Assembly (NCBI RefSeq): GCF_000730645.1 | Contig: NZ_BBIU01000027.1 | Location: 1 to 64,000, forward strand | Length of the DNA stretch: 64,000 bases | Direction: 5' to 3' | DNA from: Pseudomonas parafulva NBRC 16636 = DSM 17004 | GTDB lineage: Bacteria; Pseudomonadota; Gammaproteobacteria; Pseudomonadales; Pseudomonadaceae | The notes under the pieces: model-generated | The model's input: the letters and a program-made list of their open reading frames with translations, nothing else | Told to the model about the DNA's origin: nothing | Database searches by the model: none | Made by a program: the position numbers and the translations under genes | In this document: piece by piece, positions 53,326 through 60,691 of the stretch | How the letters are laid out: the number at the start of each line of letters is the position of its first letter | Position numbering within the stretch: the stretch's first letter is position 1

Positions 53326-53357
53326 AGTGGTGCCCATGCCCCTGGATGGGCACCACT
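53326..53357. repeat. 12-base perfect inverted repeat upstream of the HEPN gene
   Basis: AGTGGTGCCCAT (53326-53337) and its complement ATGGGCACCACT (53346-53357) enclose an eight-base loop. It lies over the first codons of the longest frame of the HEPN gene, arguing for the later start. The gap 53358-53565 holds a short TACCCT dyad at 53442-53459 and no gene. Confidence 0.75.
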
Positions 53358-53565
53358 GAGGGCACGAGGGCACGACTGGGGACCATGGGTGTGGCAGTGT
53401 TGCCGTCTTGGACCACGAGTGATCTATACAGCTGGGAGAATTACCCTCAATGTAGGGTATTTTAGAAGTGAGCCATGGTCACATTTAAGGACCCCTATCG
53501 ATGCGCGCAGCCTTGCTCACATCTCTTAAGCGCGCCGTTACCTGAATGGGGTCCTGCCGAGCCAG

Positions 53566-53591
53566 GGGTATCCTCAAAAGTGAGGACACCC
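53566..53591 (-). terminator. Hairpin after the tail-I pseudogene
   Basis: GGGTATCCTCA and TGAGGACACCC pair with one mismatch around AAAG. There is no T tract in the minus-strand direction, so termination is uncertain. Confidence 0.45.
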
Positions 53592-53603
53592 TTTGCGAAA
53601 GGT

Positions 53604-54191
53604 CTATTGCTGGTCTTCGGCCATAATGCCGAGGGAGAGATGAGCAGAGCCGGTGGTCATCTCGCCGTAGCACAGCGGTACCGGGTTGCCTTGGGTTATG
53701 GTGTTCTTGATGCCTGTGAAGTTGTAACTTGGCCGGTTGTAAACTGATTCGCTGCTGTCGATCCTGGCCTGCTGGCCGGTGACCATCTGGGCGACACCGC
53801 CGATGGCCAGGGATAGGCCGAACATAGCGGAGGCGCCAGCAAAGCTGCTGGCAGCCAGCGCGCCACCCCATCCGCCTGCACCTGCGATAGCGAGGCCGGC
53901 CACGCCGCCAGTGGCAATGGTTGCCGCTGCCATCAGCGCGATCCCCAGTACGACCGGCGCGATCAGGATGTCAGCAGCACCAGGGGGTGGCCCAGCTCGT
54001 CCTGACCGATGTTGCGTTTGCCGTGGAACACCGCGAACCTTGGAGCTGACCAGATACTGCTTGAAGCCGGGTAGCAGCACGCCCAGCGCTCTGACTGCCT
54101 CGGCCGCTGAGCCTAATGCTAGGCGGTGCACCTTCCCAAAGCGCTCACCCAGTTGGCCGGACAGTTTGATGGTTCGAAGTCGTTCGCTTAT
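53604..54191 (-). pseudogene. Decayed lambda tail-assembly protein I (copy 3)
   Basis: A degenerate third copy. At the expected ATGA overlap with copy 2 the codon reads ATA, so the start is lost. The protein follows the family (LRTIKLSGQLGERFGKVHRLALG), but after SSK the frame slips +1 through FAVFHGKRNIGQDELGHP and returns at a C-tract (CACCCCCTGG) by a compensating slip. The usual GSKxxG segment is also missing. Net reading frame length (195 codons) equals the intact copy. The end is normal (MAEDQQ). A sequencing error could explain one slip but not all the defects. Confidence 0.7.
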
Positions 54192-54802
54192 GCCTTGTCC
54201 TGCGCCTCGATCGATGCCGAGATGATAGCTCCGCCCCAGCGGCGTTCACCGATGCAGATCGGGACGGGGTTACCGCTGGCGGTGGTGTTTTTGGCGCTGC
54301 CGAACGCGTAGGACGGCAGATTCTCCGGAGCGCCACTCTGTGATAGCCCCCGTGCCTGGGGGCTTAGCATCTGCATCACGCCCCCAGCTACGTTCGCCGC
54401 GCCTGCGGCGTACATAGCGCTAACAGCCGGGCCTGAGAAATATCCAAACGGGTTAAAGTAGGCCAGGGCGATGAGCACCACCCCGGGGACCGTCTGCAAG
54501 CCGCCACCCCGCTTGCTGCCTCCAACCACCGGAACGATACGCACCTCAGTGGCGCCGCCGCGCTCGAAGTCGTCTTCTCCGACGTTCTTTCGATTACGGA
54601 ATATCGCGAACCTCATGCCCAGCGTTTCTAAGCGCTTAATCTCTTGCTCGAATCCTTCCAGCGTTGCCTTCAAGGCTCGAAACACCTCCCAGGTGTTCTG
54701 GCTGTCCAGCAAGTAGTCCTTCTTGCGGAAGAACTTCCGGATCAGGGGGCCGGACAGGTAGACGGTGGTCATGGTCGGATTGCTTTGGACGACTGCAGCC
54801 AT
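54188..54802 (-). CDS. Lambda tail-assembly protein I family (copy 2)
   Basis: A 204-residue member of the Lambda_tail_I family. It starts MAAVVQSNPTMTTVYLSGPLIRKFF and has the family's FAIFRNRKNVGEDDFERGG segment, IVPVVGGSKRGGG, and the glycine/alanine-rich hydrophobic middle. In lambda, gpI helps assemble the tail tip with J and K. ATG 54802 shares its A with the stop of the upstream hypothetical gene (TGATG). No J, K or other tail gene is nearby. Confidence 0.82.
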   Translation of the reverse strand: MAAVVQSNPTMTTVYLSGPLIRKFFRKKDYLLDSQNTWEVFRALKATLEGFEQEIKRLETLGMRFAIFRNRKNVGEDDFERGGATEVRIVPVVGGSKRGGGLQTVPGVVLIALAYFNPFGYFSGPAVSAMYAAGAANVAGGVMQMLSPQARGLSQSGAPENLPSYAFGSAKNTTASGNPVPICIGERRWGGAIISASIEAQDKA

Positions 54803-55164
54803 CAGAAATTCTCCAATTCGCGGGTTGTATGTTTTACGCCCAGGCGCCGTGCAAGCATCTCGCGGCACTGCAACGCCTCCAGGCGGATTGCGGCCTCCCG
54901 GGCCGGGTCGGGCCTCCAGGTAGGGGCATAGATGACCTTGTATGCTCGCGCTCCACGCATAGTGCCTCGGAGAAGGTCAGCGGAGATCTGCGCCTCCTCC
55001 TCTGTGAAGAAAACGCCGTCAAGGAGTGCGTGGCTGCCGTCCTTGACGTGTTGCACATTCCACAGCGAATAGCAGGGGCCGCCTTCATGCAGAGTGAAAT
55101 GCTCCGATTTGCATGCTTGAGCGAACCGCTGCTGAAAGGATGACTTTGAAATTTCGGTGGTCAT
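54802..55164 (-). CDS. Hypothetical protein between tail-I copies
   Basis: A 120-residue protein I do not recognise. It starts MTTEISKSSFQQRFAQAC and has a compact segment SLWNVQHVKDGSHALLDG and a charged C-terminal helix. It shows no signal peptide or membrane helix. It lies 11 bp after tail-I copy 1 and overlaps copy 2, so all three belong to one transcript. Confidence 0.65.
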   Translation of the reverse strand: MTTEISKSSFQQRFAQACKSEHFTLHEGGPCYSLWNVQHVKDGSHALLDGVFFTEEEAQISADLLRGTMRGARAYKVIYAPTWRPDPAREAAIRLEALQCREMLARRLGVKHTTRELENF

Positions 55165-55175
55165 GTGTGCCTCGT

Positions 55176-55766
55176 CTACAGCTGGTCTTGTGTGTAGATG
55201 CCGCCAGACTCCACGGCCCCGCCGATCTCCCGCTCGCCGTACAGCACCGGGTAGGGATTGCCCTGGGCAATCGTTGTAACCGCCCCGCCGAATCCATAGC
55301 TGGGATTGTTGCCGTCTTCGTTGCGGTCCAGGGCGCCCGTGTTGGGCGTAGGTGAAAGCATCTGCACTACGCCCGATGCGGCCATAGCAGCTCCGCCAGC
55401 GATCATTGCCATGCCCACGGTTGAAGTGCTTCCGCTCCAGTCGTACATCACACCGACAACGATAAGAACTGCGCCCAAGATCGTCTGAAACACGCCGGCC
55501 TGCTTACTGCCTTGGATGATCGGCGCGATTCGAATAACACCTACATCGTCACCTTTGAGGTCCAGATCGTCTGCAGAGAGATTCCTGGTACCGGAAAAGA
55601 CGGTGAACACCAGTCCCCTTTCCTCGCTTGTGGCCAAGAACTTTTCGAAGCCTGGCACCATGTTGCACAGCGCTTGGATGGCATCCCGCGGGGTGTGCAC
55701 ATCGAGGATGTATTGGCGGCCGAAACGCTGGCGCAGCACGCCGTACAGCTTGATCTTTCGTTTCAT
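55176..55766 (-). CDS. Lambda tail-assembly protein I family (copy 1)
   Basis: A 196-residue protein, the best-preserved copy. It starts MKRKIKLYGVLRQRFGRQY and has IRIAPIIQGSKQAGV with a hydrophobic glycine-rich middle (AGGAAMAASGVVQML), then NPSYGFGGAVTTIAQGNPYPVLYGE, shared with both other copies. A GGAG site lies six bases before ATG 55766. It is the first gene of the tail-I transcript. Confidence 0.85.
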   Translation of the reverse strand: MKRKIKLYGVLRQRFGRQYILDVHTPRDAIQALCNMVPGFEKFLATSEERGLVFTVFSGTRNLSADDLDLKGDDVGVIRIAPIIQGSKQAGVFQTILGAVLIVVGVMYDWSGSTSTVGMAMIAGGAAMAASGVVQMLSPTPNTGALDRNEDGNNPSYGFGGAVTTIAQGNPYPVLYGEREIGGAVESGGIYTQDQL

Positions 55767-56175
55767 CGGCAACTCCGATTATTGAAGGTTTCACTACAGA
55801 AGCCGGCCCTGCAGATCTTGGCGACGAGGGTGCAATTGATCCCACTACTCATTGGATAACCTCATAAATTTGCGTAGTTAGTCATTACAGAGCGAGGGCA
55901 GGCGAGCTAGACACGCCCGGCTGCTGGCGATCCTTGCACTTAACAGGGGGTGTTAAAGCTTTAACAAAACGATGTTAAAGGTGTTAAAGGCTTTAACATC
56001 CGGGGGGGCGGTCTTAATCGGCTGCGGCCCGCGTCATTACAGGCTTACAGCCCCACACACGTTCGGCATGGGTGTTAAAGTCGCTTTAACATTTTTTTGT
56101 TAACGGAAAAAAATCTGTACGTGGGGTCGGGAGCGGTCTAGGTCAGCGGACCTTCCAGACTTTCGACCCGCCCCC
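55767..56175. promoter_or_regulatory. Gap with a TGTTAAAG palindrome cluster
   Basis: The sequence has three palindromes with TGTTAAAG/CTTTAACA arms and spacers of 0 (55951-55966), 1 (55982-55998) and 3 (56073-56091) bases, plus a lone half-site at 55973-55980. This 141-base cluster is AT-rich and lies upstream of the tail-I operon. It may be an operator for a dimeric regulator or an iteron-like origin. The remainder has no gene. Confidence 0.75.
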
Positions 56176-56373
56176 TCAGTAGGTCGGCGCGATGTACGGC
56201 GGCGCCGACCGGATCTGCTCCAGCGCTTCTGCTGCGCTCAGGCCGCTGGCCAACAGTCGATCAATCTCTTTGCTCAACCGCTCACGCTCCTCCATCTGGC
56301 GGAGCAGGGCGCGACTGTGGGCGATCTGGTTGAGGGCTCGTTGAACGGGTTTGGGTAGATGGGCATGGCTCAT
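56176..56373 (-). CDS. Small helical hypothetical protein
   Basis: A 65-residue protein (MSHAHLPKPVQRALNQIAHSRALLRQMEERERLSKEIDRL) with a long charged helix and probable coiled coil. A ggagaagacc ribosome site precedes its ATG. It lies just after the capsid gene's terminator and may be an accessory protein; function is unknown. Confidence 0.65.
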   Translation of the reverse strand: MSHAHLPKPVQRALNQIAHSRALLRQMEERERLSKEIDRLLASGLSAAEALEQIRSAPPYIAPTY

Positions 56374-56391
56374 GGTCTTCTCCGGTGTGAA

Positions 56392-56415
56392 TGAAAAGGC
56401 CCGCGGGTGCGGGCC
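56392..56415 (-). terminator. Terminator after the capsid gene
   Basis: GGCCCGC (56398-56404) and its complement (56409-56415) around a four-base loop; in minus-strand reading a TTTTCATT tract follows. It separates capsid transcription from the small gene at 56373. Confidence 0.8.
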
Positions 56416-56502
56416 AGTGCCGGATCACCCCACAAAGGAAAGAAGGGCTCCGACTGCTGCGGTTAGGAGGTCGTGGCACTCACAGCTGACCCACGCTTGC
56501 GC

Positions 56503-57660
56503 TTACGGAGTCGGCGCATCGGTCAGCGTCACCAGGCGAGTGGCCGTAGGAGCGAACACAGCCAGGCCAGCGCGCAGCTCTGCCAGGATGGTCACCATGT
56601 TGCGGCGGAAGTTGTCGCCGTCGTGGCGGCTGGCCTCCACGGTAACTTCCTGACGGTCCAGCAACGCGGCCACGCTGGTATCGAGGATCAACGCCTCGCC
56701 CTGCGGCATGCCGTTGGTGACGACTACAGGGGTGCCCCACAGGCTGGGCGGCGCTGGATCGCGGGGCGTGCCAATCACATACTGGCCGTCGCCATCCTCG
56801 GCGCGCTCGCTCTCGATGGCGAACCAGTCACGTGGGTTCATCACGATTACGTTCGGGTTCCAACCCTCGGCCTTGAGGTCAGTGAGGGCCGCGCCGATAC
56901 GGTCAGCTGGCTTGCCGGTGGTGATTCCAGCGGCGGTTGCCTGCTTCTTGAACCCGAGGATTTCACCCGCGCCGCCGTCGCCGTTGATGAGTTCGGCTTC
57001 CAACTTCTGGCGCACGCCAACGCTCATCAGCGTGTTGATCTGCCCCTCAAGCTGGTCATTGTCCTGCAGCACCTGGAGGCTTGCCGGAATCCAGGTGGCA
57101 AGGGTGGCGATCTCAGCCCGCTCCATCTTGGTGGGCATCGACCCTTCGGCCTTCTCCTCACCTTCTTCTTTCTGGTAGGCCGCGCCATTGATGTAGCCGT
57201 CGAGGCGAACGAACTCGTAGGTAGCGCTGGTGACCGGCACAATCGGCAGCACATCCAGCAAGCTCAGCCGCGGCTGCGGAATGCCACGGATGCCGGCACC
57301 ATCACGCTGCGGGGCAGTTGGGTAGCTGGTCGAGCCAGTGACGCCTTTGTTGGGATTGGTGATGGCTGCGCGGACGCCCACTTTGCAATTGATCTGGCCG
57401 GTGGACTTCATACCGCTGCGGAAGCCGGCGATACCATCAGCGGCTACGACCTGGGCAGTCACAGCATTGGAGTCGGTTGAAACGTCGTTGGCGCCTCGGC
57501 GGGCGCTGACATTCACCATCTTCTGCTCGATTTCTTGGAGTCGGGCGCCGAACTCGGTTTGCTTCTCGGCTGAGGACGATTTGAAGTCGGCGATCTGCGT
57601 GCCGATGCTTTGGAGCGTTTGATTCAGCTGGGTCATGTCCTGCTGATAGGGATCTGGCAT
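56503..57660 (-). CDS. HK97-fold major capsid protein
   Basis: A 385-residue HK97-type major capsid protein. An N-terminal coiled-coil delta-domain (about 5-45, LNQTLQSIGTQIADFK and FGARLQEIEQKM) precedes the capsid fold, which ends in the typical NMVTILAELRAGLAVFAPTATRLVTL. A ggagaacccc site lies upstream of ATG 57660. No portal, prohead protease, terminase or scaffold is in the window. An isolated capsid gene beside integrase and AlpA resembles satellites that carry their own capsid, but those usually carry further packaging genes. Confidence 0.88.
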   Translation of the reverse strand: MPDPYQQDMTQLNQTLQSIGTQIADFKSSSAEKQTEFGARLQEIEQKMVNVSARRGANDVSTDSNAVTAQVVAADGIAGFRSGMKSTGQINCKVGVRAAITNPNKGVTGSTSYPTAPQRDGAGIRGIPQPRLSLLDVLPIVPVTSATYEFVRLDGYINGAAYQKEEGEEKAEGSMPTKMERAEIATLATWIPASLQVLQDNDQLEGQINTLMSVGVRQKLEAELINGDGGAGEILGFKKQATAAGITTGKPADRIGAALTDLKAEGWNPNVIVMNPRDWFAIESERAEDGDGQYVIGTPRDPAPPSLWGTPVVVTNGMPQGEALILDTSVAALLDRQEVTVEASRHDGDNFRRNMVTILAELRAGLAVFAPTATRLVTLTDAPTP

Positions 57661-57668
57661 GGGGTTCT

Positions 57669-57719
57669 CCGGGGTGTGTAAACGATGCCGTCTACCCTAT
57701 GCGCGCACGCACACCCCGG
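57669..57719. repeat. Ten-base inverted repeat upstream of capsid
   Basis: CCGGGGTGTG (57669-57678) and its exact complement (57710-57719) frame a 31-base loop between the AlpA-like gene and the capsid gene. Confidence 0.7.
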
Positions 57720-57741
57720 TCAGCGGTTAACTTCGGCGTCC

Positions 57742-57972
57742 TTAGTCGGTAACCGTCGCAAAGCGCACTATGTCGGCTATTTTGTAGAACCGCCGATTGC
57801 CCCGGCGCACGAATGGCAAGGGCGAACGACCCTCGGCAGCCAGGCGGCGCAGGTAGCTGGGGGCATATCCCAGCAGGTCTGCCGTGGCCGGTTCGGGTAC
57901 CAGGCCCCCAATCAATGGCGTGATGCCGGCTTGGACCAGCCGCTCGGTAACGTCCTGTTCAACGTCGACCAT
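57742..57972 (-). CDS. AlpA-like DNA-binding protein
   Basis: A 76-residue protein with an AlpA/excisionase-type helix-turn-helix (TADLLGYAPSYLRRLAAEGRSPLPFVRRGNRRFYKIADIV). AlpA proteins activate integrase or act as excisionase in P4-type satellites and PICIs. It lies three bases after the integrase stop; GAGG of the end of the integrase gene is its ribosome site. Together they look like a mobility module. Confidence 0.78.
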   Translation of the reverse strand: MVDVEQDVTERLVQAGITPLIGGLVPEPATADLLGYAPSYLRRLAAEGRSPLPFVRRGNRRFYKIADIVRFATVTD

Positions 57973-57975
57973 GAC

Positions 57976-59265
57976 TTACATGCTCCTCTGTGATGCATCC
58001 GGGTTTGCGCCAGAGGCCTCGTGGTCTGTGGCTTGTGGCTGTTTTTGCGAAACTTCGTGTCTCGGGTATGTCTCGCCTGTAAGTGCGTTCAACCCGAGTC
58101 GGTCTAACTGGTCGTGCCAGCGTTCCAGGGCTTGGCGCTTGAGGGCTTCGGCGGTGGTGTGGATGTAGGTGGCATCCATGTTGCGCAGCGCGTGGTTCAC
58201 CAGCATCTCGCCCACCAGGTAATCAACACCCAGGTCCATCCAGCAGGTGCGGGCGACCTTGCGCACGTCATGGCTGGTCCACTGCCGGTCGCTCAGTTCA
58301 GCAAACACCTGGCTGGCTGCCGTGGCGCCCAGTGGCCCACGTCGGCTGGCTGGGAACAGGTAGGCACCTTGGTAGCCTTGGGCAGCCTGCTGGGCCTGAT
58401 AGCGGCTCAGCAGTGCGCAGGCCTGGCGGGTCAGCGGCAGGGTGTGGTTCTGCTTGGTCTTGGTGTCGTCAGCGGGGATGAACCATTGACCGGCCTGCAG
58501 ATCGACGTTGCGCCACAGCGCGCTGCGCGTCTCGCCCAGGCGGGTACCGTGGCACAGCATCATCAGCACCAGCAGGGCGTCAGCGGGCCGCGCCTCGCTC
58601 CAGTTCGCCAGCTTGGCCAGCAGGTCGGGTAAGTCCCGCTCTCGCAGCCGTGACGACTTTGGCTTGATCCGCACCGCCACGAAATCCCCGAAGCGCAGCG
58701 AGCCCATGGGGTTCTGCTCGATCATCCCGAGCCGGTGTGCCTTGCGCATGGCCACCGCCAGCACGTTGAACACCAGACGCACGAACGACAGGGCGTAGCG
58801 CTCCTGCAGTGGCCACATCAGGCGTTGATCGAGCGTGGCTTTGCTCACTTCGGCTAACGGCAGGTCATGCAGCCGGGGCGCTAGGTGGCAGGTGATGGCC
58901 GACTTGGCGCCGGCCTTGCGCTTCTCTGATAAGTTGCGGTCGCGCAGCATGCGGTCCAGGTACCAGTCCAGCAGCTCACCGGTACGACTCCAGGTGCTGG
59001 TCAGCGAGGTGGCCTCGGTGTCTATGGCACGGCGTGCCAGGATGGCCGGCAGGGCGGTCAGCATGGCCTTAGTGGTCAAACTGGGAAAGTCGCCGGCCTT
59101 TCCCCACTTGCCCCTGACAACCACGTGCCAGGCGCCCCGGGTACGGTCGACGGTGGAATAGCGAAAGCGCAGTTCGGGGTAACGCGGGTCACGCAACTGG
59201 CGCACTGGCTGGCCGGCCTGCTTACGGATCTCGGCGTCAGTGATGATGATGTGCTTGGTGGTCAT
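57976..59265 (-). CDS. Tyrosine-type integrase A
   Basis: A 429-residue site-specific recombinase. The catalytic residues are visible in order: Arg in CHGTRLGETR, Lys in TKTKQNHTLPL, His-x2-Arg in HDVRK, and His...Tyr in NHALRNMDATYIHT. The N-terminal half has a SAM-like core-binding domain. A GGAG site lies five bases before ATG 59265. It lies inside the island, not at its edge, implying that it belonged to a nested or tandem element. Confidence 0.9.
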   Translation of the reverse strand: MTTKHIIITDAEIRKQAGQPVRQLRDPRYPELRFRYSTVDRTRGAWHVVVRGKWGKAGDFPSLTTKAMLTALPAILARRAIDTEATSLTSTWSRTGELLDWYLDRMLRDRNLSEKRKAGAKSAITCHLAPRLHDLPLAEVSKATLDQRLMWPLQERYALSFVRLVFNVLAVAMRKAHRLGMIEQNPMGSLRFGDFVAVRIKPKSSRLRERDLPDLLAKLANWSEARPADALLVLMMLCHGTRLGETRSALWRNVDLQAGQWFIPADDTKTKQNHTLPLTRQACALLSRYQAQQAAQGYQGAYLFPASRRGPLGATAASQVFAELSDRQWTSHDVRKVARTCWMDLGVDYLVGEMLVNHALRNMDATYIHTTAEALKRQALERWHDQLDRLGLNALTGETYPRHEVSQKQPQATDHEASGANPDASQRSM

Positions 59266-59310
59266 GCTTGCTCCTCAATGTGAGGGTGTCGTTTCACCGA
59301 ACGAGACCCT

Positions 59311-59346
59311 ATGAGCCGACTCGGACCAAATGAGCCGATTCGGATC
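59311..59346. repeat. Direct repeat ATGAGCCGA-type
   Basis: Two 17-base near-identical units (59311-59327 and 59330-59346, differing by T/C at two positions) with period 19 lie about 46 bases upstream of the integrase A start. They could be arm-type integrase or excisionase sites. Confidence 0.75.
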
Positions 59347-59401
59347 AAGGCGCCTCTGTGGTGTGAGAGCCAAGGTGTGGTGTTCTGGCGGAAAGCAGTC
59401 T

Positions 59402-59441
59402 CTCGGAAATAAATCCGAGCCAGGTCGGAAATAAATCCGAG
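59402..59441. repeat. Double CTCGGA/TCCGAG repeat
   Basis: Units of 18 bases, CTCGGA-N6-TCCGAG, occur at 59402-59419 and 59424-59441 (first base C or G). Each is an inverted repeat around AATAAA, period 22. They resemble regulator or integrase arm sites upstream of integrase A. Confidence 0.75.
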
Positions 59442-59500
59442 TCGTAACCGCCTGCTATCGGCGGTGGCTTGACTGTGATAACTAGGCCAGCGTTTGGCGT

Positions 59501-59794
59501 TCATGGCCCCACCTCCGCACCTGGCCACCGCACACGAACGTCGGCCAGTGCTTCGTCGCGGGTGATCGGCTCGCTGATCATCGTGAACGGCCGGCACCCC
59601 GGTACCAGCACAGTCCAGTTGCAGCGGCGCTCCAGGCCGTCGTTCGCGGCTAGTTCCGCCAGCAGCGCCAGCCGGTGGGCTTTGATGTACCGGCGTATGT
59701 CGTCGGTGATCAACACCTTAGGGCCGACCACTACCCGCATGCCCCGCTTACGCACGGAAAGGCCCTGGCCGCGCAAAAAGTCGACAGCTGCCAT
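59501..59794 (-). CDS. TubC-N-like docking-domain protein
   Basis: A 97-residue protein whose first half (AVDFLRGQGLSVRKRGMRVVVGPKVLITDDIRRYIKAHRLALLAEL) resembles the TubC N-terminal docking domain often found in Pseudomonas phage replication regions, followed by CNWTVLVPGCRPFT. Start ATG 59794 overlaps the previous stop (TGATG). Function is unknown. Confidence 0.65.
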   Translation of the reverse strand: MAAVDFLRGQGLSVRKRGMRVVVGPKVLITDDIRRYIKAHRLALLAELAANDGLERRCNWTVLVPGCRPFTMISEPITRDEALADVRVRWPGAEVGP

Positions 59795-60222
59795 CACAGC
59801 TCCTCCTCGTCGGGACCGACTTCCAAGTCATCGGTTAAGGTGCTCAAACCCGAGAGCGCAGCCCCAGCCGTAGACCTTGATGCGCCGAAAAATTCGGGCT
59901 CGTTCTTCAAGACATTTAGGTGCTCATTCGGAGAATCTTTAAGGTGCTCAACCCCTGGCACGGTCAGCACCCACCACCAAGACCCGCCACCCCTGCGCCC
60001 CTCTTCGCCATGCCGCACGGCCTTGGCGCCCACAACCTGCTGTGCTCGGCGCACGCTCGCCCAGGCGCAGCCGCTGGCTTGAGCGGCCTTCTTGATTTCG
60101 CTTGTCGGTACCGGCCCGCATGCCAGCAGATCCAACAAAAAACGCTGGGCCTTAGCCTGGCCTTTGGAGAGAAGGCCGTGGGTGCCGCCTTGCTCGGATT
60201 GTTCGCCGACGGCGCGCTGCAT
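59794..60222 (-). CDS. Stand-alone replication-type winged-helix protein
   Basis: A 142-residue protein resembling the C-terminal DNA-binding part of phage RepA/primase-type ATPases (GQAKAQRFLLDLLACGPVPTSEIKKAAQASGCAWASVRRAQQVVGAKAVRHGEEG), without the ATPase domain. It starts one base after the upstream gene's stop. It may be a truncated remnant or a small initiator; I favour a remnant. Confidence 0.6.
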   Translation of the reverse strand: MQRAVGEQSEQGGTHGLLSKGQAKAQRFLLDLLACGPVPTSEIKKAAQASGCAWASVRRAQQVVGAKAVRHGEEGRRGGGSWWWVLTVPGVEHLKDSPNEHLNVLKNEPEFFGASRSTAGAALSGLSTLTDDLEVGPDEEEL

Positions 60223-60507
60223 TTAGCTGCACCCCGCGCCGCTTTCTGCACCCCGCTGGCCGGCTGGCAGACAATCCAGCGCCAACTGCTGAGGGGCGTT
60301 GTCTATGACCAACCTCAGGTGACCGCCGAGCGTGCTGGCTTGGGCAGCGAGCAATTGCGGCTTTACAAACACTGCGCACTGTCGGCAACACCTCGCAGCG
60401 GTCCACGGAAGCCACTCGAACACCAGAAACGTGTAACCGCCAGCACGCTTGCACCCGGCGTCGGTCAGCGATCCGCACCGGGCTTGTTCCGTCGTAAATC
60501 GGCTCAT
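60223..60507 (-). CDS. Cys-rich hypothetical protein
   Basis: A 94-residue protein opening MSRFTTEQARCGSLTDAGCKRAGGY. It contains several Cys residues (C11, C19 and a CCRQC cluster), possibly a zinc ribbon. It is immediately upstream of the winged-helix gene with no spacer. It is preceded by the GGTTCA/TGAACC repeat cluster. Function is unknown. Confidence 0.55.
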   Translation of the reverse strand: MSRFTTEQARCGSLTDAGCKRAGGYTFLVFEWLPWTAARCCRQCAVFVKPQLLAAQASTLGGHLRLVIDNAPQQLALDCLPAGQRGAESGAGCS

Positions 60508-60551
60508 TTCAAATCCCTGTGGTGGTAATAGTTATAAAGGGGCCTAGTTTT

Positions 60552-60676
60552 TGAACCTGAAAACCCATCGAAACCGCCCACAAGGGCCCATTTTTTGAAC
60601 CGTTATCAGCCCTTGCATGGCGCCTGGACTGTGGAACGGTTCAATTTATGAACCCTTGCTGTTCAAAAACTGAACC
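60552..60676. promoter_or_regulatory. GGTTCA/TGAACC operator cluster
   Basis: A perfect GGTTCA-N5-TGAACC dyad at 60638-60654 and a near-perfect TGTTCA-N5-TGAACC at 60660-60676, plus single TGAACC half-sites after T-runs at 60552-60557 and 60596-60601. This looks like a phage-repressor-type operator array controlling the 60507 transcript. Confidence 0.7.
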
Positions 60677-60691
60677 CGGTAAACGACCAAA

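Noticed and set aside
59262..59504. Eighty-codon frame between the TubC-like gene and integrase A
   Set aside because: It has ATGA overlaps at both ends, but its last half is made of the direct repeats and the product has no features; I treat it as regulatory DNA.
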